Origin: Planctomycetota bacterium
GTDB lineage: Bacteria > Planctomycetota > Planctomycetia > Pirellulales > UBA1268
Direction: 5' to 3'
NCBI GenBank assembly: GCA_003669255.1
Contig: QWPO01000079.1
Location: 1-7,410, forward strand
DNA: 7,410 bases
The notes beneath the pieces were generated by a model. It searched no databases and had not been told where the DNA came from. It was given only the letters and a program-made list of their open reading frames with translations. This document shows positions 1-5,665 of this stretch, piece after piece (positions within the stretch are counted from its first letter, which is position 1; each line of letters opens with the position of its first letter). Position numbers and translations under genes: made by a program.

Positions 1-544
1 CCTCTTCCCACCGTGGTCCCTTCACCACGAGCAGGCGGCCATAGCTGCCGGCGATCGGCTCGAACCAGCCGAGGAGCTTGCCGAGGGGCGCGACGGCGCG
101 GACGACGAGCGTGTCGAAGCGGCCGGGACCCGACGGCCGCTTGGCGACGATCGCTTGGGCCGCGTCTGCATGCACGGGGATCGTGAGGCCCGCCTCGCGG
201 ACGATCTCGCCGACCGCCCGCGCCTTCTTGGCCACGCTGTCGCAGAGTTCGACCCGGAGGTCGGGTCGGAGGATCGCCAGGATCACGCCCGGCACGCCAC
301 CTCCCGTGCCGACGTCGAGCACTCGCTCGCCGTGGGCCAGGTGCGGGGCGATTGCTGCGGCGTCGGCCACGTCGCGGGAGACAAATGCCTCGGCATCGAT
401 GTGCCGCGTGAGATTCAGCCGCTCATTCCATGCCCAGAGGCTGGCCGCATATGCGGCCAGCCTCTGCATGGCTTCAGGCGGAACGACGAGCCCGAGGCGA
501 TCGCACTCCGCCGCGATCGACTGCACGAGGACGTCGTTGATCAC
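1..544 (-). CDS. rsmG: 16S rRNA (guanine527-N7)-methyltransferase RsmG, 3' end missing
   Basis: RsmG (GidB) is a cytoplasmic enzyme that transfers a methyl group from S-adenosylmethionine to N7 of G527 of 16S rRNA. The frame is open from a GTG at 544-542 to the window edge, giving 181 residues. Visible landmarks are the family N-terminal helix ending WNERLNLT (residues 39-46), the SAM-binding motif LDVGTGGGVPG (76-86), the acidic LCDSVAKKARAV segment (100-111), RAVAPLGKLLGW (149-160) and VVKGPRWEE at the edge (174-181). Family members are about 205-220 residues, so roughly 30-40 C-terminal residues lie outside. The start was chosen because its GTG overlaps the glnN TGA as GTGA and gives a normal-length N terminus that aligns without gaps to E. 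coli RsmG as I recall it. No independent promoter is evident, so expression probably depends on glnN. The coding sequence contains a 32-bp perfect palindrome (435-466). Confidence 0.93.
   Translation of the reverse strand, partial: MINDVLVQSIAAECDRLGLVVPPEAMQRLAAYAASLWAWNERLNLTRHIDAEAFVSRDVADAAAIAPHLAHGERVLDVGTGGGVPGVILAILRPDLRVELCDSVAKKARAVGEIVREAGLTIPVHADAAQAIVAKRPSGPGRFDTLVVRAVAPLGKLLGWFEPIAGSYGRLLVVKGPRWEE
428..471. repeat. Long palindrome inside rsmG
   Basis: Positions 435-466 form a perfect 32-bp palindrome with no spacer. The left half is CAGAGGCTGGCCGCAT and the right half is its exact reverse complement. Skipping two unpaired bases (434-435 region) adds six more pairs between CCATGC (428-433) and GCATGG (466-471). 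In RNA this would be a very stable hairpin about 70-113 nt beyond the glnN stop, and in DNA it could extrude as a cruciform. It encodes rsmG residues of about 25-39 in the helix before WNERLNLT. The protein aligns there without an insertion, so this does not look like an inserted element. There is no adjacent T-run on the minus strand, so it is not a standard intrinsic terminator. Confidence 0.9.
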
Positions 545-2715
545 TTGATGAACAGCATCTCGCGGTAGGTCGGGAGTGGCCAGAGGTCGTCCGGCAGGAT
601 GACCTCGATTTGGTCCGCCGTTTCCCGCAGCGCCACCATCGCCGGGATCACGTCGCCGTAGAAGTGCTGCACCTCGGCCCGCAGGTCGCCGCCGCCGTGG
701 TGGCCGAGCGTCTTCTCGAGCGACTCGATCCGCCCCTCGAACTCGCCAACGAGCTTCGTGAGCTTGTCGAGCGTGCCCATATGGGGCGCGTTGCCGAGGC
801 TCTTGAGCTTGGTGGCGATGTCGACGAGCTCGCCCTGATAGCGGTAGCCCGCCGGCAGGATCATCGTCTTGGCGATCTGCAGGGCGGCCTGGGCTTCGGT
901 GTTGATGTCCTTGCAGTACCGCTCCATATAGATCTCGTAGCGGCTCTGCATCTCCCGCTTCGAGAGCACACCGTACTTCTCGAACATCTCCAGGTTCTTG
1001 GGGGCCACGAGCTGGTCGAGGGCCTCGGGCGTCGCCCGATGGTTGGGCAGGCCCCGTTTTGCGGCTTCCTCGTGCCACTCCTGCGAGTAGCCGTTGCCGT
1101 TGAAGATCACCGCCTTGTGCTCGGAGATGATCTTCTGGAGGAGCTTCTCGACAGCACCGGGCAGCTTCGCCTGGTCGCCACCCGTGGCCTTTTCGAGCTC
1201 GGTGGCGATGTAGTCGAGGCTCTCGGCCATGATCGTGTTCAACGCCACGAGTGGGCCGGCGATCGACTGGCTCGATCCCACGGCACGGAACTCGAACTTG
1301 TTGCCGGTGAAGGCAAACGGGCTCGTCCGGTTGCGGTCGCCGGCGTGCTTCGGCAGCGGTGGCAGCGTGTCGACGCCGACCGTCAGCGTGCCGGTGCTCT
1401 TGGAGCTGGTCGCCTTGCCCTTCTCGATCTGCTCGAAGACATCGGCGAGCTGCTCGCCGAGGAAGATCGAGATGATCGCCGGGGGCGCCTCGTTGGCGCC
1501 CAGCCGGTGATCATTGCCGCTGGAGGCCACCACGGCCCGGAGCATGTCGCCGTGCTTGTGGACCGCGCGGATCACCGCGGCGCAGAACACGAGGAACTGC
1601 ATGTTGGCGTGCGGCGTCTCGCCCGGCTCGAGGAGGTTGCCGAGCTTGCAGCCGAGCGACCAGTTGACGTGCTTGCCTGAGCCGTTGATGCCGGCAAAGG
1701 GCTTCTCGTGCAGCAGGCAGGCCATGCCATACTTCTGGGCCACCCGCGTCAGCGTCTGCATGATCGCCTGCTGGTGGTCGGTGGCGATGTTGGCGTTTTC
1801 GTAAATTGGGGCGATTTCGTATTGGCTGGGGGCCACCTCGTTGTGCCGCGTCTTGACCGGCACGCCGAGTTTGTAGAGCTCCCGCTCGCCATCCATCATG
1901 CAGGCCAGCACCCGCTCGGGGATCGCCCCGAAGTACTGGTCCTCGAACTCCTGGCCCTTGGGGGGCTTGGCGCCGAAGAGCGTGCGACCCGTCATCGTGA
2001 GGTCGGGCCGGGCGAAGAAGAAGTTGCGGTCGATCAGGAAGTACTCCTGTTCGGGACCGGCCGAGGCGCTCACCTGGCCGACGTCCTTGTGGCCAAACAG
2101 AGCGAGCACGCGGCGAGCCTGCTTGTCCACCGCCTGCATGCTCCGCAGGAGCGGGGTCTTCTTGTCGAGCGCCTCGCCCGTCCACGAGCAGAAGGCGGTC
2201 GGGATGCAGAGCGTGGTGCCGTTGGGGTTGTCGAGGATGTACGCCGGACTCGTCGGGTCCCAGGCGGTGTAGCCGCGGGCCTCGAACGTGGCACGGAGGC
2301 CGCCCGACGGGAAGCTCGAGGCGTCGGGCTCGCCCTGAATCAGTTCCTTGCCGGAGAACTCAGCGATCGCGTCACCGTCGCCAGTCGGCGTGAGGAAGCT
2401 GTCGTGCTTCTCGGCGGTGAGGCCGGTGAGCGGGTAGAAGACGTGGGCGTAGTGGGTGGCGCCCTTCTCGATTGCCCAGTCCTTCATCGCCAGGGCGACC
2501 GCGTCGGCGATGCCCGGATCGATCGGCTTGCCCTGCTTGATTGTGGCCTGGAGCGCCTTGTAGACGCTCTTCGGCAGCCGGTCCTTCATCACCGCGTCGC
2601 TGAACACGTTGGCGCCAAAGATTTCGCTGGTCGGCGTCTCACGAAAGTTCCAGGCCTGGCCGTTGGCCTTGTAGTTGTTGATGGCGGCGATGGCGCTCGA
2701 GCGGGCGGTGGTCAT
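541..2715 (-). CDS. glnN: Type III glutamine synthetase GlnN
   Basis: This cytoplasmic enzyme makes glutamine from glutamate, ammonia and ATP, the main ammonia-assimilation step. The 724-residue length fits the GSIII family (about 700-730) and is far longer than GSI (about 450-470). Visible GSIII blocks are FPSGGLRATFEARGYTAWDP (135-154), GPEQEYF (220-226, metal-binding acidic residues), NEVAPSQYEIAP (292-303), HEKPFAGINGSGKHVNWSLG (336-355), RLGANEAPPAI (404-414), NRTSPFAFTGNKFEFRAVGS (462-481, ATP and substrate site) and the family-like C terminus DDLWPLPTYREMLF (709-722). The ATG at 2715 has an AAGGA Shine-Dalgarno 6 nt upstream (2726-2722). The gene ends in a GTGA overlap with rsmG. It seems intact, with no frameshift. 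The GSI adenylylation-loop arrangement is not expected in this family. Control probably acts through the repeat-rich 270-nt leader region. No PII or ammonium-transporter gene is in view. Confidence 0.97.
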   Translation of the reverse strand: MTTARSSAIAAINNYKANGQAWNFRETPTSEIFGANVFSDAVMKDRLPKSVYKALQATIKQGKPIDPGIADAVALAMKDWAIEKGATHYAHVFYPLTGLTAEKHDSFLTPTGDGDAIAEFSGKELIQGEPDASSFPSGGLRATFEARGYTAWDPTSPAYILDNPNGTTLCIPTAFCSWTGEALDKKTPLLRSMQAVDKQARRVLALFGHKDVGQVSASAGPEQEYFLIDRNFFFARPDLTMTGRTLFGAKPPKGQEFEDQYFGAIPERVLACMMDGERELYKLGVPVKTRHNEVAPSQYEIAPIYENANIATDHQQAIMQTLTRVAQKYGMACLLHEKPFAGINGSGKHVNWSLGCKLGNLLEPGETPHANMQFLVFCAAVIRAVHKHGDMLRAVVASSGNDHRLGANEAPPAIISIFLGEQLADVFEQIEKGKATSSKSTGTLTVGVDTLPPLPKHAGDRNRTSPFAFTGNKFEFRAVGSSQSIAGPLVALNTIMAESLDYIATELEKATGGDQAKLPGAVEKLLQKIISEHKAVIFNGNGYSQEWHEEAAKRGLPNHRATPEALDQLVAPKNLEMFEKYGVLSKREMQSRYEIYMERYCKDINTEAQAALQIAKTMILPAGYRYQGELVDIATKLKSLGNAPHMGTLDKLTKLVGEFEGRIESLEKTLGHHGGGDLRAEVQHFYGDVIPAMVALRETADQIEVILPDDLWPLPTYREMLFIK

Positions 2716-2726
2716 GAGGATTCCTT

Positions 2727-2756
2727 CTGAGGAGAAAGGTGCTGAGGGGAAAGGTG
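2727..2756. repeat. Two-copy 15-bp tandem repeat in the glnN leader
   Basis: On the plus strand the two adjacent copies are CTGAGGAGAAAGGTG (2727-2741) and CTGAGGGGAAAGGTG (2742-2756), which differ at one base. In the transcript they read as pyrimidine-rich CACCTTTCYCCTCAG units immediately upstream of the glnN Shine-Dalgarno. They probably arose by local duplication. A regulatory role is unproven. Confidence 0.85.
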
Positions 2757-2767
2757 ATGAACGGTGA

Positions 2768-2802
2768 GCTGGAATCTGGCTGGGGATCTAGCTGGGGTTC
2801 TG
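2768..2802. repeat. Three-copy 12-bp imperfect tandem repeat in the glnN leader
   Basis: Plus-strand units are GCTGGAATCTG (2768-2778, 11 nt), GCTGGGGATCTA (2779-2790) and GCTGGGGTTCTG (2791-2802). On the transcript strand they read CAGAACCCCAGC, TAGATCCCCAGC and CAGATTCCAGC. The unit nearest glnN contains GATTCC, which could pair over 6 nt with GGAATC at the glnN Shine-Dalgarno (2724-2719). This pairing is weak. Confidence 0.7.
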
Positions 2803-2835
2803 GCGACGCCGAAACACAATAGAGGATCGGGGTCA

Positions 2836-2855
2836 CGCGTGTCCGCTCACACGCG
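2836..2855. repeat. Short inverted repeat between the protease gene and glnN
   Basis: CGCGTGT (2836-2842) and ACACGCG (2849-2855) form a perfect 7-bp stem around a 6-nt loop. On the minus strand no U-tract follows, so it is not a typical intrinsic terminator. It could be an operator or a stabilising 3' hairpin for the protease mRNA. Confidence 0.5.
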
Positions 2856-2985
2856 AAACCTCAGGATCAGGTTCGGTCCTTCGCAGCCAGAAGAAGTTCA
2901 GCGACGGACCACGTTTCAAGCCGAGGGCCAGACTATCGGCGGAGCGAGCCGTGTTCAAGTCGCGGCCACCGGCAGCCGGGCTGGT

Positions 2986-4728
2986 TCAGCGGGCGGCCGT
3001 GGACCGGCCCGACGGGCGGGCGGCCGGGCGGGGAACCGCGCGGCGGGCGACGTCCGTGGCCGCCGCCAGAGCCGCATCCCCTGCAGCGACAGGCATCTGG
3101 CCGTCTACGGGACGGGCGGTCGCATGGACCGCCACGTCCGGCTCGACGCCGACGCCGCTGTACGGGAGGCCTCGCGGGGAGAAGAACTTCGCCGTCGTCA
3201 GCCGCATCCCCACGCCGGCGGCGTCGAGCGGGAAGATGCCCTGGATGGAACCCTTGCCATAGCTCCGCGCCCCGACGATCGTGCCGCGGCCGTGGTCGCG
3301 GATGGCGCCCGCGAAGATCTCGCTGGAACTTGCCGAGTCGCCATCGATCAGCACCACCAGCGGCATCCGCCAGGTGCCGGGGCGACCAGCCGAGTAGTTG
3401 AAGTCTTCGTCCGGGCTTCGGCCGCGGGTGGCGACGACCAGGCCCCGCTCAAGGAACAGATCGGCCACATCGACCGCCGCCGAGAGCAGGCCACCGGGAT
3501 TGCCGCGGAGGTCGATCACCAGCGCTCGCATGCCCGCCGCATCGAGTCGCCGCAGGGCGGCCTCGAGGTCGGCCGCGGTGGTCTTCTGGAACGAGGTGAG
3601 CTTGAGTGCGGCGATGCCGGCGGTGGCGTCGAGCATCCGCACTTCCTCGATACTCGGCACCTCGACGTGCTCGCGGCGAACCGTCACGGCACGAGCTGGC
3701 GCCGGTGCCCGCAGGATGGCAAGCGTGACGAGCGACCCCTCGGGACCCTGCAGGAGGTGGGCGGCCTCATCGACGCCCATGCCGGCGAGCGAACGGCCGC
3801 CCACGCCCACGAGGTGGTCGCCGGCACGGATGCCTGACCGCTCCGCAGGGCTGCCGGGGATCACGTGGACCACGAGCAGGCCGTCGGCGGCGCTCTTGAG
3901 TTCCACGCCAAGACCGACGAAGTTGCCCTCGATCTGGGCGTAGAGGTCGTCGAGTTGCCCATTGGTGAGGAAGGCAGAGTATTCGTCGAGCCCGCCGACT
4001 GCGGCGGCACTCATCTCCATGAGCGTCACGGCCGGGGCGACGCCAAGGATCGAGTGGGCGGCGCGGGCGACCCAGGCCGCGACGGCCTCCGCGTCATCCT
4101 GGGATCCGACGCTGCGGCCCGCGACGATCCGCGTCACCTGTTCCCGGTAGACGCTCGTCCGTTCCGGCGTGGCCTGGGCAGCGTGGGCCGCCACAAACGC
4201 CGGCTCTTCTAGGGCAACGTCCACAGCCCTGATCCCGCGGTTGACGAGCCGGGCGTAGTCGGGGGCGTCGACGTGATGCGAGCCGATCCGGGAGAGCACC
4301 TCGCCGTAGACCTGTCGGGCGTCGGTTTCTGAGAGGCCGGCGAGCTGGTTGCGAAATGCCGGCTCGGCATGCCGCCGGGCGACGTCGCAGTGGAGTTTGG
4401 CGAGGTCGTACTGGTGGCGGAGTGCCGCGGCGAGCGTGCCCTTGCGGGCGGCGGTCTCACAGATGCTCACGACGTCGGACCAGCGTCCCTGGTGGACGAG
4501 TGCCGTGGTGCGGGCTGCGAGATCCTCGTGGGGAATGGCAGCCGCGATCGCCAGATCGGCCGGCTCGGGCGCGACGGGGGCCCACGAAGCCGGCTCGGCG
4601 GCCGTCGTCCACGATCCGATGCCCCACGCGACGAGCGTCGCTGCGATCAGCAGGCCGGCGCGGATGAGCCGACTGAGACCGCGCGACGGCAGGGAGCGGG
4701 CAACTGGCACGATGGCATCCGTTCGCAC
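2986..4728 (-). CDS. S41 family C-terminal processing peptidase with PDZ domain
   Basis: This is a CtpA/Prc-type serine protease, a family that trims or degrades envelope proteins from their C termini. The 580-residue product has a short basic N terminus and a hydrophobic segment at about 21-44 (LIRAGLLIAATLVAWGIGSW), a signal peptide or anchor that places it outside the cytoplasmic membrane. A helical region at about 55-265 matches nothing I recognise. The PDZ domain spans about 270-345 (GLGVEL, then VIPGSPAERSGIRAGD). The protease core includes DLRGNPGG (406-413), SASSSEIFAGA (465-475) and YGKGSIQ (490-496). By alignment to Prc, Ser467 and Lys492 form the catalytic dyad, with the same 25-residue spacing, and Gln496 follows. 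All appear intact. The tail is Ala/Arg/Pro-rich. The start is a GTG at 4728, the first usable start after an in-frame stop, and has only a weak Shine-Dalgarno. It is divergent from the ECF sigma gene. Its substrate is unknown. Confidence 0.93.
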   Translation of the reverse strand: MRTDAIVPVARSLPSRGLSRLIRAGLLIAATLVAWGIGSWTTAAEPASWAPVAPEPADLAIAAAIPHEDLAARTTALVHQGRWSDVVSICETAARKGTLAAALRHQYDLAKLHCDVARRHAEPAFRNQLAGLSETDARQVYGEVLSRIGSHHVDAPDYARLVNRGIRAVDVALEEPAFVAAHAAQATPERTSVYREQVTRIVAGRSVGSQDDAEAVAAWVARAAHSILGVAPAVTLMEMSAAAVGGLDEYSAFLTNGQLDDLYAQIEGNFVGLGVELKSAADGLLVVHVIPGSPAERSGIRAGDHLVGVGGRSLAGMGVDEAAHLLQGPEGSLVTLAILRAPAPARAVTVRREHVEVPSIEEVRMLDATAGIAALKLTSFQKTTAADLEAALRRLDAAGMRALVIDLRGNPGGLLSAAVDVADLFLERGLVVATRGRSPDEDFNYSAGRPGTWRMPLVVLIDGDSASSSEIFAGAIRDHGRGTIVGARSYGKGSIQGIFPLDAAGVGMRLTTAKFFSPRGLPYSGVGVEPDVAVHATARPVDGQMPVAAGDAALAAATDVARRAVPRPAARPSGRSTAAR

Positions 4729-4753
4729 TTGCCGCGAATGGTCGCGGTGGCCG

Positions 4754-4788
4754 GCGGTCGATCCATTGACCGCTCGCGATTATGGATC
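4754..4788. repeat. Overlapping inverted repeats at the S41 peptidase promoter
   Basis: Two inverted repeats interlock here. GCGGTC (4754-4759) pairs with GACCGC (4768-4773) across 8 nt, and GATCCAT (4760-4766) pairs with ATGGATC (4782-4788) across 15 nt. The second right arm covers most of the predicted -10 box, and the first right arm lies at the predicted start site. Arms in these positions are typical of repressor operators, or they could be mutually exclusive hairpins in the leader. No regulator can be named from the window. Confidence 0.45.
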
Positions 4789-4807
4789 ACGAAAGGGCCG
4801 CGGGCAA
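4779..4807 (-). promoter_or_regulatory. Predicted sigma70-like promoter of the S41 peptidase gene
   Basis: On the minus strand a -35 box TTGCCC (4807-4802, 4 of 6 to consensus) is separated by exactly 17 nt from a -10 box CATAAT (4784-4779, 5 of 6). A 7-base T-run just upstream of the -35 (4812-4806, overlapping its first bases) could act as an UP-like element. Transcription would start near 4772, leaving a 5' UTR of about 44 nt before the GTG at 4728. The prediction comes from sequence alone, and planctomycete promoters may deviate from the E. coli consensus. Confidence 0.5.
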
Positions 4808-4898
4808 AAAAACCGGACGCCCGAAATCCCACAATCGATGCCTGAAAAAGCCTCCGCAGCCGCTACGACCGTTACCGACGGCAAGGCCGACACGTTGG

Positions 4899-4903
4899 TA
4901 GGA
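4899..4903 (+). promoter_or_regulatory. Ribosome binding site supporting the ECF sigma GTG start
   Basis: TAGGA lies 7 nt before the GTG at 4911. This favours that start over the internal ATG at codon 19 (4965). No convincing -35/-10 pair was found for this gene between 4785 and 4900, so its promoter may use a non-housekeeping sigma factor. Confidence 0.55.
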
Positions 4904-4910
4904 TGGGAGC

Positions 4911-5597
4911 GTGACGCACCAGCCCCCTCAGACCGATTCGGATGGCCGCGAACGCGGGGCCGCGATGCGGGTCGACGAACAGTCGCCAGTCACGCTTGTG
5001 CTCCTCGACCGCGTGCGCGATGGCGATGCCGACGCCGTCAATCGGCTTCTCGAGCGACACCGCGCCGCGATTCGCCGGATGATCGACGCCAGGATGGACC
5101 GCGTGATCGAGCGGCGGGTCGACGCCAGCGACATCGTGCAAGACGTGATGATCGAGGCGAACAGGCGACTGACCGACTATCTCGCCAACCCCACGATGCC
5201 GTTTCGGCTTTGGTTGCGGCACATGGCCCGCGATCGGCTCATCGACGCTCACCGTCGCCATCGCGTGGCGGCCACGCGCAGCCTCGACCGCGAGGTACCG
5301 ATGGTGGCTCGCGACGGCGAGGACTCCTCGGCCGACGGGCTCGTCGGAATCGCCGACCGGGAACTGACTCCGGCGGCGGCGGCGACCTGGCACGAGTTGG
5401 AGCGGCGGTTCGCCGCGGCGGTCGACCTGCTCGATGATGTCGATCGACAGATCGTGCTACTGCGGCACTTCGAGCATCTCTCAACGTCTGACGCGGCTGA
5501 AATCCTTGGCCTCTCGAAGCCCGCCGCCGGGATGCGGTATCTCCGGGCCATGCGTCGGCTCCGGAGCCTGCTCGACGGCGGCCCGGACGGTTCCTGA
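4911..5597 (+). CDS. ECF-type sigma70 family RNA polymerase sigma factor, kinase-linked planctomycete type
   Basis: The 228-residue cytoplasmic protein has the two-domain ECF layout and would direct RNA polymerase to a specific promoter set. Region 2 covers about 28-118, with region 2.2 at RRVDASDIVQDVMIEA (68-83) and the -10 recognition helix at FRLWLRHMARDRLIDAHRRHR (98-118). A variable linker follows (119-160). Region 4 covers about 162-221, with its helix-turn-helix at LSTSDAAEILGLSKPAAGMRYLRAMRRLR (190-218). The first 27 residues are polar and probably disordered. The usual DAED of region 2.2 reads DASD, putting Ser73 in place of Glu. The GTG start is backed by TAGGA 7 nt upstream. The gene is 68 nt upstream of a Ser/Thr kinase on the same strand with no terminator between, an arrangement known from planctomycete ECF-STK groups. 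No anti-sigma gene adjoins it. The target promoters are unknown. Confidence 0.92.
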   Translation: MTHQPPQTDSDGRERGAAMRVDEQSPVTLVLLDRVRDGDADAVNRLLERHRAAIRRMIDARMDRVIERRVDASDIVQDVMIEANRRLTDYLANPTMPFRLWLRHMARDRLIDAHRRHRVAATRSLDREVPMVARDGEDSSADGLVGIADRELTPAAAATWHELERRFAAAVDLLDDVDRQIVLLRHFEHLSTSDAAEILGLSKPAAGMRYLRAMRRLRSLLDGGPDGS

Positions 5598-5665
5598 GGC
5601 CTCATCCGCCACCGAGCCGCGCCTATCATTTTCCAGGGTTTCGTTCCGCGCTTCATCGCCAGCCC

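Larger units (their letters stand above)
2716..2985 (-). promoter_or_regulatory. Intergenic region and leader upstream of glnN
   Basis: This 270-nt stretch lies between the protease stop and the glnN start, both on the minus strand. I see no convincing gene in it. From glnN outward it holds the Shine-Dalgarno AAGGA (2726-2722), a 2 x 15-bp tandem repeat (2727-2756), a 3 x 12-bp imperfect repeat (2768-2802), and a 7-bp hairpin (2836-2855). A weak sigma70-like pair, CGGACA (2845-2840) and TATTGT (2821-2816) with an 18-nt spacer, matches consensus at only 4 of 6 bases in each box. If it is real, transcription would start near 2808 and both repeat families would be in the 5' UTR. No strong intrinsic terminator follows the protease gene, so read-through from upstream is also possible. 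Confidence 0.5.

Noticed and set aside
610..1680. Long open frame on the plus strand (356 codons) opposite glnN
   Set aside because: It lies wholly antisense to a clear type III glutamine synthetase and its product is a low-complexity Arg/Leu/Val/Glu-rich protein, as expected for the complementary frame of a high-GC gene.
1708..2730. Second long plus-strand open frame (340 codons) opposite glnN
   Set aside because: It is antisense to well-conserved GSIII coding sequence and has no recognisable domain or ribosome binding site.
2639..2836. Short minus-strand frame (65 codons) overlapping the glnN start and leader repeats
   Set aside because: It could be imagined as a leader peptide, but it has no convincing ribosome binding site, overlaps the glnN start in another frame, and its PEPQLDPQPD stretch simply reflects the tandem repeats.
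2915..2930. Possible sigma54 promoter upstream of glnN (TGGCCC, 5 nt, TTGAA on the minus strand)
   Set aside because: Spacing fits and sigma54 control of a glutamine synthetase would make sense, but the near-invariant GC of the -12 element is GA here. It is also about 200 nt from the start codon.
3001..3060. Very G/C-rich, repeat-like stretch at the 3' end of the protease gene
   Set aside because: It encodes the Ala/Arg/Pro-rich tail of the protease and shows no regular repeat unit.
2764..3837. Plus-strand open frame (357 codons) covering the glnN upstream region and the end of the protease gene
   Set aside because: Most of it is antisense to conserved S41 protease sequence, the product is Arg/Gly/Ala-rich with no domain, and the start falls in the repeat region.
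4767..4787. Plus-strand TTGACC and TATGGAT as a promoter for the sigma-kinase operon
   Set aside because: The two elements are only 9 nt apart, far from the required 16-18 nt spacing.
4349..5437. Plus-strand open frame (362 codons) running from the protease gene into the sigma gene
   Set aside because: It overlaps two confidently identified genes in other frames, and its product turns into Arg-rich low complexity where it overlaps the sigma gene.
5598..5665. Possible terminator or separate promoter between the sigma and kinase genes
   Set aside because: No GC-rich hairpin with a T-run and no recognisable -35/-10 pair is visible in these 68 nt, so an operon is more likely.
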